Below, piece after piece: positions 15,781 through 24,983 of a DNA stretch of 64,000 bases (its first letter is position 1; each line of letters begins with the position of its first letter). A program made the position numbers and the translations under genes. The DNA is from Flavobacterium hydrophilum (GTDB lineage: Bacteria > Bacteroidota > Bacteroidia > Flavobacteriales > Flavobacteriaceae). The stretch covers positions 161,267 through 225,266 of the forward strand of contig NZ_QJHL01000007.1 of the NCBI RefSeq assembly GCF_003202405.1, read 5' to 3'. Under the pieces are notes generated by a model. That model made no database searches and was not told the DNA's origin. It worked only from the letters and a program-made list of their open reading frames with translations.

Positions 15781-17067
15781 ATGATTTATAAAAGAAGTAG
15801 TCAGCTTTTTGCTGAAGCAGAAAAAGTAATTCCGGGAGGCGTAAATTCACCGGTAAGAGCATTTAAAGCAGTTGGAGGAACTCCGATTTTTGTAAAAAGT
15901 GCCAAAGGTGCTTATTTGTATGATGAAGATGGAAATAAATTAATAGATTATATCAATTCCTGGGGGCCAATGGTTTTAGGTCATGCCTATCAACCGGTTG
16001 TAGATGCGGTAATCGAAAAAGCAAAGCTAGGAACTTCATTTGGAATGCCGACAGAACTGGAAACCGAAATTGCAGCTTTGGCTGTTTCGATGGTTCCGAA
16101 TATCGATAAAATTCGTTTTGTGAATTCTGGAACAGAAGCTTGTATGAGCGCTATTCGTCTGGCTCGCGGGTTTACAAAAAGAGATAAAATTGTAAAATTC
16201 GCAGGATGTTATCACGGACATTCTGATTCTTTTTTGATTCAGGCGGGAAGTGGAGCTGTAACTTTTGGTTCTCCAAACAGCCCTGGAGTTACAGAAGGAA
16301 CTGCAAAAGATACGTTATTGGCAAAATACAATGATTTAGAGAATGTAAAAACGTTAATTGAAGCTAATAAAGGCGAAATTGCAGTAATTATCATCGAAGC
16401 AGTTGCCGGAAACATGGGTTGTATTCCACCTCAAAAAGGTTTCCTGGAAGGGTTAAGAGAATTATGTACAGCAAATGGAATCTTATTGATTTTTGATGAG
16501 GTAATGACAGGTTTCCGTTTAGCTCGCGGAGGAGTTCAGGAATTGTATAATATCAATGCTGATATTGTGACTTTCGGAAAAGTAATCGGTGGTGGATTAC
16601 CGGTTGGTGCTTTTGCTGCCCGTGAAGAAATTATGAATCATTTAGCCCCCCTTGGTCCGGTGTATCAGGCTGGAACATTATCCGGAAATCCTTTGGCAAT
16701 GGCTGCAGGATTAGCAATGTTACAAGCTTTAAATAATGATGCTGAAATATTTACACGTTTAGAAGAAAAGACGGCTTATTTAGAAGCAGGAATCAATAGG
16801 GTTTTAAAAGCGAATAATGTTGTTTTTACTATCAATAGAGTAGGTTCTATGATTTCGGTACATTTTGACGCAAATCCGGTAACCGATTTTCAAACGGCTG
16901 CAAAAGGAGATAACGAAACCTTCAGAAAATTCTTCCACGGTTTATTACAGGAAGGGGTTTATATTGCTCCTTCGGCATACGAAACATGGTTTATTACGGA
17001 TGCTTTAACTTATGAAGATTTAGATTTTACGATTAATGCGATTGATAAGGTTTCGAAAACATTTTAG
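15781..17067 (+). CDS. hemL: glutamate-1-semialdehyde 2,1-aminomutase
   Basis: A 428-residue fold-type I PLP enzyme that turns glutamate-1-semialdehyde into 5-aminolevulinate, the C5 route to haem. The PLP lysine is K267 in VTFGKVIGGGLPVGAF. Other class signatures are PGGVNSPVRAF near the start, VNSGTEACMSAIRLARG (phosphate cup), HGHSDSFLI and LIFDEVMTGFRL. Length is normal for the family. The gene is preceded by a repeat rather than an operon partner and followed by a strong bidirectional terminator. Confidence 0.97.
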   Translation: MIYKRSSQLFAEAEKVIPGGVNSPVRAFKAVGGTPIFVKSAKGAYLYDEDGNKLIDYINSWGPMVLGHAYQPVVDAVIEKAKLGTSFGMPTELETEIAALAVSMVPNIDKIRFVNSGTEACMSAIRLARGFTKRDKIVKFAGCYHGHSDSFLIQAGSGAVTFGSPNSPGVTEGTAKDTLLAKYNDLENVKTLIEANKGEIAVIIIEAVAGNMGCIPPQKGFLEGLRELCTANGILLIFDEVMTGFRLARGGVQELYNINADIVTFGKVIGGGLPVGAFAAREEIMNHLAPLGPVYQAGTLSGNPLAMAAGLAMLQALNNDAEIFTRLEEKTAYLEAGINRVLKANNVVFTINRVGSMISVHFDANPVTDFQTAAKGDNETFRKFFHGLLQEGVYIAPSAYETWFITDALTYEDLDFTINAIDKVSKTF

Positions 17068-17086
17068 TAATTTATTATAAAATATA

Positions 17087-17119
17087 AAAAAAGCTTCAGG
17101 TTGATTCCTGAAGCTTTTT
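17087..17119. terminator. bidirectional intrinsic terminator after hemL
   Basis: A stem of about 13 bp (AAAAAGCTTCAGG with its complement), a 6-base loop TTGATT, and A and T tracts on either side. It lies between hemL and the convergent periplasmic repeat gene. Confidence 0.9.
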
Positions 17120-17122
17120 GAA

Positions 17123-17860
17123 TTATTTTTTATCCTTTTTGTGTTCTTTCATTTTGTCTTTGTGCTCTTTTTGAATTGCAGTCCATTTTTTATACTGATC
17201 TGCATTTAGAATTGATTTCATTTTAGCATCATAAGCTTTATGATCTTCTTCCATCTGTTTTTTCATGGCAGTTTTTTCGGCATCAGTTGGTTGTTTGTCG
17301 CCTCTGCTTTTTTTCAGCATTGCCATTTTTGTACTTTTGTCAGATAAAAGTTCGCTGATTTGTTTTTGCTGATTAACACTTAAGTTTAAATCAGTTGATA
17401 GTTTTAGCAAATGTGCCGCATCGCGCTCCTGCTGACTTTTAAAATCACCTCTATGATGATCTTTTCCTTTGTGACCTTTATGGTCTTTTTTCAGAGCTGT
17501 CCATTTTGCATATTGATCAGCATTTAGTATTGCTTTTACTTTTGCATCTGTAGCTTCTTTTTCGGCTTTCATTTCTTTTTTAAAAGCTTGTCTTTCTTCA
17601 GTAGTAGGTTTTGTTTTCTTGTCTTTTTTTGCATCTTTAAATTTTTCTGCTTTAGCTCTTTTTTCTGCTAAAAGCTGTTTGAACTGTTCTTGTTGTTTTT
17701 TATCCAAACTTAATTCAGAAGTTAATTTTTGTAAATGCTTCTCACTACGTTGCTCCGGAGTTAACTTTTCTTTTTGGTCATGTGCCGTTTTCTGATTGGT
17801 TTCTTGTGCAAAACTTACTATTCCTACGAACAATAAAGCTGCGATAAATAATTTTTTCAT
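17123..17860 (-). CDS. periplasmic Lys-rich helical protein with internal duplication (CpxP/Spy-like)
   Basis: A 245-residue protein with a Sec signal peptide (cleavage after about residue 18, SFAQ). The mature part holds two copies of a ~100-residue unit. Each has LxxLTxxLxLxxxQQxQxxxLL, a Lys-rich middle and ILNADQYAKWTAL or ILNADQYKKWTAI at the end. The LTPEQRxxxxLxKL start and LNADQYxKW end resemble the LTxxQ-type periplasmic proteins (CpxP/Spy) that act as chaperones or stress sensors. Very high Lys, no Cys. The next gene upstream is a one-unit paralogue, so the pair arose by duplication. Confidence 0.8.
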   Translation of the reverse strand: MKKLFIAALLFVGIVSFAQETNQKTAHDQKEKLTPEQRSEKHLQKLTSELSLDKKQQEQFKQLLAEKRAKAEKFKDAKKDKKTKPTTEERQAFKKEMKAEKEATDAKVKAILNADQYAKWTALKKDHKGHKGKDHHRGDFKSQQERDAAHLLKLSTDLNLSVNQQKQISELLSDKSTKMAMLKKSRGDKQPTDAEKTAMKKQMEEDHKAYDAKMKSILNADQYKKWTAIQKEHKDKMKEHKKDKK

Positions 17861-18019
17861 AAGTCATTTTTTTTAGGTTTATAGGAATTAGACATTATCT
17901 TGTTTGTTAAGTTTAAGGCACTCAGCAGGTTTATCTTTTATTTAACAGAAACTACTAAGGAAAGTATAAATGGTTACGAAATGAAAAAGAGACCCGAAAG
18001 TCCCTTTTTTATAATAAAT

Positions 18020-18475
18020 TTAATCGTTATTTCCTCTGTATTCTCTCATTCTGTCTCTCGCCTTATCTTTATTTTCTTCCTGATTTTTTTTCCATTTGGT
18101 GTATTGGTCGGCAGTTAATATCCCTTTCATTTTAGCATCATTTGCATCTGCTTCAGCTGTCATTTCTTTTCTCAGGGTTTCTCTCTGTTCAGGGGTTAGT
18201 TTTATACCTTTCTCTCTTTGCTCTTTTCTGGCTTCTCTTAGTTTTTCAGTTTTAGCACTTCTTTCTGCAATCAGTTGTTTTACCTGTTCTTGCTGTTTTG
18301 CGTCTAAAGTCAGATCTGTAGTTAATTTTTTCAGTTGTCTTTCATTTCGCTGTTCAGGTGTTAATCGCTCTCTTTGCTCACGGGCTGGTCTTTGATCCAT
18401 ATCACCACCATCTCCATCTTGTGCGAAACTTGTTATTCCAACGAATAGTAAAGCCGCAATAAGTAATTTTTTCAT
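18020..18475 (-). CDS. periplasmic LTxxQ-like helical protein, single unit
   Basis: A 151-residue paralogue of the adjacent gene, with a near-identical signal peptide (MKKLLIAALLFVGITSFAQ). It contains one repeat unit: LTPEQRNERQLKKLTTDLTLDAKQQEQVKQLI, an Arg/Glu/Lys-rich helix, then GILTADQYTKWKKNQ. It is expected to be a helical hairpin dimer in the periplasm. Arg replaces much of the Lys seen in the neighbour. The 160-base gap to the next gene holds no obvious terminator, so co-transcription is possible. Function unknown beyond the CpxP/Spy analogy. Confidence 0.8.
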   Translation of the reverse strand: MKKLLIAALLFVGITSFAQDGDGGDMDQRPAREQRERLTPEQRNERQLKKLTTDLTLDAKQQEQVKQLIAERSAKTEKLREARKEQREKGIKLTPEQRETLRKEMTAEADANDAKMKGILTADQYTKWKKNQEENKDKARDRMREYRGNND

Positions 18476-18860
18476 GATTTGTTTTTTATTGGTTTATGGA
18501 TATAAGACAAAGAATAAAATAAAAGGTTTAATTATTTAACACAATTTTATTTTTTTATTTATTTGTAAGCTGCTCATGTTGCCTTTTTGTGGGTGTATTG
18601 GTTTTTTTGTGAATAATATAATAATTTCTACAGATGCCTGATTTTCTTCAAATATGATTTTAAATGCTTTAATAAAATAATTGTAATTGTCGTTTAATCC
18701 CTCAGTATTTATTTTAAAAGAAGAAAAATTCCATTTCGTTAGATTTTTTTTATCTAAAATGAATCTGAATTTTATAAGGATCAAATAAAAAATGATAAAG
18801 ATCATACTTTGCTGTAAAAGAACTGTTTATCTTTATGATGAGATTAAATTTTTAAAATTT
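18476..18860. other. gene-free stretch upstream of narK
   Basis: No convincing gene; a possible 89-residue frame on the minus strand is rich in Ile, Phe and Lys and has no recognisable domain. The right end carries the candidate narK promoter (18808-18835). The stretch also separates divergent transcription of the periplasmic repeat gene and the nitrate module. Confidence 0.6.
18808..18835 (+). promoter_or_regulatory. candidate narK promoter
   Basis: TTTG at 18808-18811, a 16-base spacer and TATCTTTA at 18828-18835 (one mismatch to TAnnTTTG), 25 bases before the preferred ATG at 18861. This supports the shorter protein start. Confidence 0.45.
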
Positions 18861-20333
18861 ATGAGCAATTTATCACAATCACACCGAATATTATTTTTAA
18901 ACACACTTGCTTTTGCAGTTTGTTTTGCCTGTTGGACTTTAAACGGGGTATTGGTTACTTTTTTAACTGATCAGAAAATATTCGACTGGAATGTAGTTCA
19001 GATAGGCTGGCTCTTAGGAATACCTGTACTTACTGGTTCACTTATGCGATTGCCAATGGGAATATTAACTGATAAATTTGGAGGTAGGATAGTATATTCC
19101 GCATTGCTTATTTTGGCTTCGATTCCTTTATTTTTATTGCCATTTGCGACTAATTTCTGGATGTTTGCCTTGTTGAGTTTCTTATTCGGAATGGTGGGGA
19201 CCAGTTTTGCTGTCGGAGTAGCTTATACTTCGCTTTGGTATCCAAAAGAATGGCAGGGACGTGCCCTTGGTATCTTCGGAATGGGGACTGCAGGGGCTTC
19301 TATTACACCATTTATAGCACCTAGTCTATTGAAAAACTTTTCAGAATCTGATCCTGTAAATGGCTGGAAATATCTGCCAGTAATTTATGGCTCAGCTTTA
19401 TTGATTATGGGAGTTGTCTTTATTCTTTTTTCAAAAGCAAAAAAAATAGATGCAAAACCAAAATCGGTAGCAGAACTTTTACAGCCGCTTAAAGAAGTGC
19501 GTGTGTGGCGTTTTGGAACCTATTATTTTTTACTGTTTGGTTCTTTTGTTTCCTTCTCTCAATGGTTGCTGCCTAATTTTATGAATGTGTATCATACGAG
19601 TTTAATTTTGGGAGGTTTGTTTACCACTTGTTTTAGTTTGCCTGCAGGTGTTATTCGTGCCTTTGGCGGATTTTTATCGGATAAATTTGGTGCCCGAAAA
19701 GTAATGTATTGGGTACTCAGCTCTTCAGTAGCATTAAGTTTCCTGCTATTGTTTCCTAAAATGGATATCACAACGTCAGGAAGTGGTTTATTGGCTGGGA
19801 ATGCTGGAACAGTAACAGAAGTGTCTCCATCAAAAGTGGTTATCGGAAAAAAAGAATATCCGATAATTCAAAAAGATCTTAAGGCAAAGCACAGTAATTA
19901 TTTGCCGTCTAAAACAAGCTGGCAGGAAATCGTGGTTGCCGAAAATCAAAAAGTACAGAAAAAAGAACTGATTGCCGACGGAATTACCCAAATTCATTTT
20001 GAGGCAAATATGTGGATCTATTTGATTTTGGTCATTCTGATAGGTTCCTGTTGGGGAATTGGCTCAGCTGCAGTTTACAAACATATTCCGGAATATTTCC
20101 CTACTCAGGTAGGTGTAATCGGAGGAATGGTAGGAATGATTGGCGGTTTAGGAGGTTTTATAGGTCCAATCGTTTTTGGATACCTGCTTTCATTTACCGG
20201 CTTCTGGACGAGTTCATGGCTTTTTATTTTTGCATTATCGATCATTTGCCTGATTTGGATGCATAATGTAATTGTAAAAATGACCAGAGAGAAATTACCT
20301 GAATTTGCAAAAGACATAGACCGAAAAGAATAA
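18861..20333 (+). CDS. narK: NarK-type nitrate/nitrite transporter (MFS)
   Basis: A 490-residue, 12-helix major facilitator. I place the start at 18861 (MSNLSQSHRILFLNTLAF) because it aligns with the family N-terminus and follows a promoter-like box; an in-frame upstream ATG would add 23 residues. Marks are the MFS loop LPMGILTDKFGGR, GMGTAGASITPF, GGFLSDKFGARK and the final helices with GGMVGMIGGLGGFIGP, a nitrate-signature type glycine-rich helix. An unusual polar insert of ~75 residues (about 19779-20010) interrupts the second half. Next to a nitrate reductase, nitrate uptake or nitrite export is the likely role. Confidence 0.9.
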   Translation: MSNLSQSHRILFLNTLAFAVCFACWTLNGVLVTFLTDQKIFDWNVVQIGWLLGIPVLTGSLMRLPMGILTDKFGGRIVYSALLILASIPLFLLPFATNFWMFALLSFLFGMVGTSFAVGVAYTSLWYPKEWQGRALGIFGMGTAGASITPFIAPSLLKNFSESDPVNGWKYLPVIYGSALLIMGVVFILFSKAKKIDAKPKSVAELLQPLKEVRVWRFGTYYFLLFGSFVSFSQWLLPNFMNVYHTSLILGGLFTTCFSLPAGVIRAFGGFLSDKFGARKVMYWVLSSSVALSFLLLFPKMDITTSGSGLLAGNAGTVTEVSPSKVVIGKKEYPIIQKDLKAKHSNYLPSKTSWQEIVVAENQKVQKKELIADGITQIHFEANMWIYLILVILIGSCWGIGSAAVYKHIPEYFPTQVGVIGGMVGMIGGLGGFIGPIVFGYLLSFTGFWTSSWLFIFALSIICLIWMHNVIVKMTREKLPEFAKDIDRKE

Positions 20334-20561
20334 ACTACGTATTTTATTATAAGTAGAAATTGAGCAATTTCGTTGCTTCTTGATTTTAAACATTCTAAAT
20401 TAGAGACATTATAACATTTTTAAGCATTATTGTGTTTGAAAAATATACTTATGTATTTTTACTTAGTTTCTCTTTGTTTAATTTTACCCCCTAAGAAAAT
20501 GGCTCTTTTAAATCTAAAAAAATAGAGGATATAATATAAGTGCGTATTTAATACGATCAGG

Positions 20562-21611
20562 ATGAAAAACAGAACTTTTAATACTAAAGCATTACTCATT
20601 GCCACAATACTTTCAATATTTATGATCGTATTGGTTTTCTATGGGTCAAGAAAATTGCAGAATTTTGATGCAGCACTAATTACCTATCTCTTCGGGACTG
20701 TGTTTGCTTTTTTTGGGATTGTGTATCGCTATACCGTTTGGCTGCAGCGGCCTCCAACATGGATTTATTTTAAAAGAGGAATTACCTTCTTATTTACAGG
20801 AAAAGTATTCTCTCATTTTTGGTTTGCATCGAAAGAAACTATAGAAAATATTGCTTTTCAGAAGTTTATTTATCCAAGAGGAAAATACCGCTGGATGGCG
20901 CATTTTATGATTGCAATAGGATGTACTTCGGCTTTTTTAATCACAATTCCGCTTACGTTTGGCTGGATTCATTTTACGATGGCTCCAAATAGTATTTCTG
21001 TTTATGAGGCGCATTTTTTTGGTTTCAAAGTGATGGATTTTGAACTGGGTTCTATCATGGCATTCCTGACATTTCATGCACTGAACTGGTCTTCTTATCT
21101 GGTAATTTTTGGATCCTTATATTATTTAAGAAGACGATTAACCAATCCCGGATTAATCGCTACCCAGACTTTTGAAGGTGATTTGCTGCCGCTTATTTTA
21201 TTGATTGCTATTTCGGTTACAGGATTAGGGCTGACTTATTCCTATCAGTTTATGAAAGGTTTTGCTTTTGACTTTTTGGCGGTACTCCATGCTGTTACGG
21301 TAATTATGTTTTTGATCTGGATTCCGTTCGGGAAGTTTTTTCACATTATTCAGCGGCCGGCACAAATTGGTGCACATATCTACAATAAGGAAGGAAGAAA
21401 GAAAGGAATGGCAGTTTGTCCGCACACAGGAGAAGAGTTCGCTACAAAACTGCACATTGACGATCTTAAAATAGTGACCAAAGAATTAGGTTTTGATTTT
21501 TCGATGGAAGACGGAAGTTCACACCTTGATTTAAGTCCCGAAGGAAAAAGATCCCGATTGGCCCAGGCACACTTGAGAGCAAGACAGGCTGGCGGAAATT
21601 TATTTGGATAA
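20562..21611 (+). CDS. membrane cytochrome b-like subunit of the nitrate module
   Basis: A 349-residue integral membrane protein with about 6 hydrophobic helices and a polar C-terminal tail. Histidines placed to bind haem b are H114 (WMAHFMIAIG), H172 (FHALNW), H243 (VLHAVTVIMF) and H261 (FFHIIQRP), the last followed by a sequence typical of a quinone-linked NarI-like subunit. The tail (from about 285) has CPHTGEEFATKLHIDDLKIV. I infer that it takes electrons from the quinone pool for the downstream reductase. Exact family name uncertain. A 228-base gap separates it from narK; the next gene starts 23 bases after its stop. Confidence 0.72.
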   Translation: MKNRTFNTKALLIATILSIFMIVLVFYGSRKLQNFDAALITYLFGTVFAFFGIVYRYTVWLQRPPTWIYFKRGITFLFTGKVFSHFWFASKETIENIAFQKFIYPRGKYRWMAHFMIAIGCTSAFLITIPLTFGWIHFTMAPNSISVYEAHFFGFKVMDFELGSIMAFLTFHALNWSSYLVIFGSLYYLRRRLTNPGLIATQTFEGDLLPLILLIAISVTGLGLTYSYQFMKGFAFDFLAVLHAVTVIMFLIWIPFGKFFHIIQRPAQIGAHIYNKEGRKKGMAVCPHTGEEFATKLHIDDLKIVTKELGFDFSMEDGSSHLDLSPEGKRSRLAQAHLRARQAGGNLFG

Positions 21612-21634
21612 TTTTTAAAAGAAAAATATAAAAC

Positions 21635-23851
21635 ATGGCAAAGTTACCTGTTTCAGAAGAAAATATAGTTGCACTGTTTGGGCCGCATAAAAATTATAGT
21701 CCAAAGGAAGGTTATGAAGGAAGAGACGAACCCGATGAACTGGTTAAAACCCATTGCTGCTTTTGCGGAATGCAGTGTGGAATCCAATTATCTGTAAAAG
21801 ATAATAAAGTAGTAGGATTTGAACCATGGATGGAATTTCCTTTCAACGAGGGCAGACTTTGTCCAAAAGGAGTTCAGCGATATTTACAAAACAATCATCC
21901 CGACAGACTTTTGAGTCCGTTAAAAAGAGTAGAAGGTCAGGGATTTGTACCCACTTCCTGGGATGATGCGATGGAGAAAACGGTTTCAGAAATAAAACGC
22001 ATTCAGGAAACCTATGGCAACGATGCTTTCTCGATGCTTTCGGGAGTTTCATTAACCAATGAAAAAAGTTATCTGGTGGGGAAATTTGCCAGAGTCGCTT
22101 TAAAAACAAAAAATCTGGATTATAACGGCCGTTTGTGTATGGTAAGTGCAGGAGCCGGAAATAAAAAAGCATTTGGACTGGACAGAGGTTCTAATAATTA
22201 TTCTGATCTTGAATATGCTGAGGTAATTATTGTGGCGGGAGCCAATATCAGCGAAACATTTCCAACCTTAACCCATTGGATCTGGAAAGCAAGGGACAGA
22301 GGTGCAAAACTGATTGTAATTGATCCAAGAATAATTCCGCTGGCAAGAACGGCAGACATTCATTTGGATGTACGTCCGGGAACTGATTCGGCGTTGTATG
22401 GTGCCATGTTAAAATATTTGGCAGACCACGATATGCTGGATCATGATTTTATAGATAATCATACTTCGGGTTTTCAGGAAACTTTAGACGCTGTAAAAGA
22501 TAACACACTGGAATGGGCGGAAGAAGTTACCGGAATCAAAAAAGAAAAAATACAACAAGCCGCTGAATTATGGGGTAAAGCCAATACAAGTTTTCTATTA
22601 CATGCAAGAGGAATCGAACATCATTCAAAAGGAGTAGATAATGTTTTGGGCTGTATCAATTTGGTTTTGGCAACTGGAAGAATTGGAAAACCATATTGTG
22701 GTTATGCAACGATTACGGGACAAGGAAACGGACAAGGAGGAAGAGAGCACGGTCATAAGTGCGATCAATTACCTGGAAACAGGGACATCGAAAATCCGGA
22801 ACACCGTAAATATATTTCAGAAGTTTGGGGAATTAATGAGAAAGATTTACCCGGAAAAGGTTTATCCGCTTATGAAATTATCGAAGCCATTCACAGAGGA
22901 GAAATAAAAGGTTTATTATCCATTTGTTTTAATCCATTGGTTTCGTTGCCAAACAGTAATTACGTCCGTGAAGCTTTAGAAAAATTAGAATTTTATGTTT
23001 GTATTGATTTCTTTTTAAACGAAACAGCCCGTCATGCCGATATTGTTTTAGCAGGTTCTTTGCAGGAAGAAGAAGAAGGCACAACGACTTCTGCTGAAGG
23101 AAGGGTTATTCGTATTCGTCAGGCAGTTACGCCTCCGGGTGATGCCAGAACAGACACTTCTATTATTTTGGAAATAGCCAAACGTTTGGGAGTGAAAGAC
23201 AAATTTACGTATGAAAACAGTGAAGCGATTTTTAATGAATTGCGTGTTGCATCAAAAGGAGGAACAGCCGACTACTACGGAATAACCTATAAAAGAGTGG
23301 AAGATGAAATGGGTGTTTTTTGGCCTTGTCCAACAATAGGACATCCGGGAACACCGCGTTTGTGGGAAGACAGAAAGTTTAAAACACCCGATGGGAAAGC
23401 ACATTTTAATCCCGCCCCATATAAGCTTCCGGGTGAAGTTACTGATGAGCATTATCCGGTAATTTTAACAACGGGTCGTGTGGTTTCTCAATATTTGAGT
23501 GGAACACAAACCCGTAGAATCGGAAAGTTAGTAGATCAGTTTCCGGAGCCTTTGTTAGAAATTCATCCTAATATGGCTAAACTATACGGTATTAAGCAAA
23601 GGGAATTAGTACGGGTTTCAACCAGAAGGGGAGAAGGTATTTTTCCGGCTAATATTGTAGAGACTATAAGGGAAGATACCGTATTTATTCCATACCATTG
23701 GTCAGGAAAAAAATCAGCAAATCAATTGACCCCTGGAACTTTGGATCCAATTTCAAAAATACCGGAATTTAAAGTTTGTGCCTGTCATTTGGAACCGCTT
23801 AATGAAATAGCGCCTCCAGCAAGTGAATCAAAAGCATATGCCAGTATTTAA
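21635..23851 (+). CDS. molybdopterin nitrate reductase, catalytic subunit (NasA/NarB-like)
   Basis: A 738-residue enzyme that reduces nitrate to nitrite. The N-terminal 4Fe-4S site is C41, C44, C48 and C76 (HCCFCGMQC ... RLCPKG). C168 in NGRLCMVSA is the probable Mo-ligand cysteine. Further molybdopterin-binding motifs are GANISETFP, DPRIIPLARTAD, the bis-MGD segment GQGNGQGGREHGHKCDQLPG and a C-terminal ILTTGRVVSQYLSGTQTRR. No Tat signal, so it is cytoplasmic, unlike NapA. Size and cofactor layout match the assimilatory NasA/NarB branch, but the membrane partners suggest a respiratory link. Confidence 0.92.
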   Translation: MAKLPVSEENIVALFGPHKNYSPKEGYEGRDEPDELVKTHCCFCGMQCGIQLSVKDNKVVGFEPWMEFPFNEGRLCPKGVQRYLQNNHPDRLLSPLKRVEGQGFVPTSWDDAMEKTVSEIKRIQETYGNDAFSMLSGVSLTNEKSYLVGKFARVALKTKNLDYNGRLCMVSAGAGNKKAFGLDRGSNNYSDLEYAEVIIVAGANISETFPTLTHWIWKARDRGAKLIVIDPRIIPLARTADIHLDVRPGTDSALYGAMLKYLADHDMLDHDFIDNHTSGFQETLDAVKDNTLEWAEEVTGIKKEKIQQAAELWGKANTSFLLHARGIEHHSKGVDNVLGCINLVLATGRIGKPYCGYATITGQGNGQGGREHGHKCDQLPGNRDIENPEHRKYISEVWGINEKDLPGKGLSAYEIIEAIHRGEIKGLLSICFNPLVSLPNSNYVREALEKLEFYVCIDFFLNETARHADIVLAGSLQEEEEGTTTSAEGRVIRIRQAVTPPGDARTDTSIILEIAKRLGVKDKFTYENSEAIFNELRVASKGGTADYYGITYKRVEDEMGVFWPCPTIGHPGTPRLWEDRKFKTPDGKAHFNPAPYKLPGEVTDEHYPVILTTGRVVSQYLSGTQTRRIGKLVDQFPEPLLEIHPNMAKLYGIKQRELVRVSTRRGEGIFPANIVETIREDTVFIPYHWSGKKSANQLTPGTLDPISKIPEFKVCACHLEPLNEIAPPASESKAYASI

Positions 23852-23870
23852 TCTATAAAAAACGAATTAA

Positions 23871-24440
23871 ATGAATTATACCAGTTTTAATACAAACGAA
23901 GAATTTTTTGTAGACATGCAACGCTGTATTGGCTGTAAAGCTTGTGAATTGGCCTGTGCTGAATGCGAGACTAATGGTCAGGAATCAATGATACACGTTA
24001 ATTATGTAGATCGTGCTGCTACCGTACAAACAACGGTTCAGGTGTGTATGCATTGCGAAGACCCTGTTTGTGCAAATGTCTGTCCGGCAGATGCAATATC
24101 CCAGGACGAATTCGGAATCGTGCATACAGCCAATACCGAAAGATGTATCGGGTGTTCGAATTGTGTGATGGCCTGTCCTTTTGGTGTGCCTAAAAAAGAA
24201 GAAAATTACGATCTGATGATGAAGTGTACCATGTGTTACGACAGAACCAGCGTAGGCAAAAAACCAATGTGTGCTACCGTTTGCCCAAGTGGAGCTTTGT
24301 TTTATGGTACAAGAGATGAAATTCAGGAAATGCGTCCTAACAGTACTCCTGTAAACAGTTTCATCTTTGGGAAAGAAACAGTGAATACTAAGGTGAACAT
24401 TATGATGCCTAAAGGAAGTACTGAACTAATAATTTATTAA
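23871..24440 (+). CDS. four-cluster 4Fe-4S electron-transfer protein of the nitrate module
   Basis: A 189-residue polyferredoxin with sixteen cysteines in four CxxCxxC-type groups. These are C19/22/25/29, C59/62/67/71, C92/95/98/102 and C119/122/134/138. The third and fourth groups have the spacing typical of HycB/NrfC/DmsB-like electron-transfer subunits, including CMHCEDPVCANVCP and CTMCY. No signal peptide, so it works in the cytoplasm with the catalytic subunit, passing electrons from the membrane to the molybdenum site. It sits 19 bases after the reductase gene and 11 before the Rieske gene. Confidence 0.92.
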   Translation: MNYTSFNTNEEFFVDMQRCIGCKACELACAECETNGQESMIHVNYVDRAATVQTTVQVCMHCEDPVCANVCPADAISQDEFGIVHTANTERCIGCSNCVMACPFGVPKKEENYDLMMKCTMCYDRTSVGKKPMCATVCPSGALFYGTRDEIQEMRPNSTPVNSFIFGKETVNTKVNIMMPKGSTELIIY

Positions 24441-24451
24441 AGAATACACCC

Positions 24452-24964
24452 ATGTCTAAAGAGGATAATTTAAATAAGAACTGGAAAAAAGATTTTCCTA
24501 TTGAAAAACAGCTGGCAACAAGTGTAAGCCGACGAGATTTCGCAAAATTTCTTACTTTAGTTTCCGGAGGATTAATGGTAGGCAGTGGTTTAGTTGCTGC
24601 CAAAGCTTATATTTATCCAAAAGAAGAACTTGATGGAGAACATTTTGTATGTAAAAAACACGAAGTCCCGGTAGGAGGAACCCGTGCTTTTGTAATCGAA
24701 GGAAGTACAATTCCGTATATATTAATTCATTTGGAAAATGGTGAATTTATGGCTTATGAGCAAAAATGTACCCATCTTTCCTGCTCTGTTTTTTACAAAC
24801 CTGGAACCGGAATAATTCATTGCCCATGCCATGAAGGTTCTTTTGATGCCAAAACTGGTGACGTTTTAGCAGGACCTCCGCCAAGAGCTTTGCCGAAATT
24901 GGATGTTTTTTTTAAAGATGATGCTGTTTATGTTAAGGCAGCAAAGGAAGATAAACTAGTATAA
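24452..24964 (+). CDS. Tat-exported Rieske 2Fe-2S protein of the nitrate module
   Basis: A 170-residue protein with a twin-arginine motif SRRDFAKF (residues 26-33) and a hydrophobic anchor to about residue 52. The Rieske ligands are C106 and H108 (CTHLSC) and C124 and H127 (CPCH). C111 and C126 match the disulphide of high-potential, bc1-type Rieske proteins. It should therefore face the periplasm and sit in an electron path with the membrane cytochrome. A Rieske subunit is not part of standard Nar or Nas complexes, so its presence is the odd element here. Co-transcription is indicated by the 11- and 19-base gaps. Confidence 0.92.
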   Translation: MSKEDNLNKNWKKDFPIEKQLATSVSRRDFAKFLTLVSGGLMVGSGLVAAKAYIYPKEELDGEHFVCKKHEVPVGGTRAFVIEGSTIPYILIHLENGEFMAYEQKCTHLSCSVFYKPGTGIIHCPCHEGSFDAKTGDVLAGPPPRALPKLDVFFKDDAVYVKAAKEDKLV

Positions 24965-24983
24965 AACATTAAAATAAATCAGT

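Noticed and set aside
18536..18805. Minus-strand frame of 89 codons upstream of narK
   Set aside because: Ile/Phe/Lys-rich sequence typical of chance frames in A/T-rich DNA; it overlaps the expected narK control region and has no recognisable motif.
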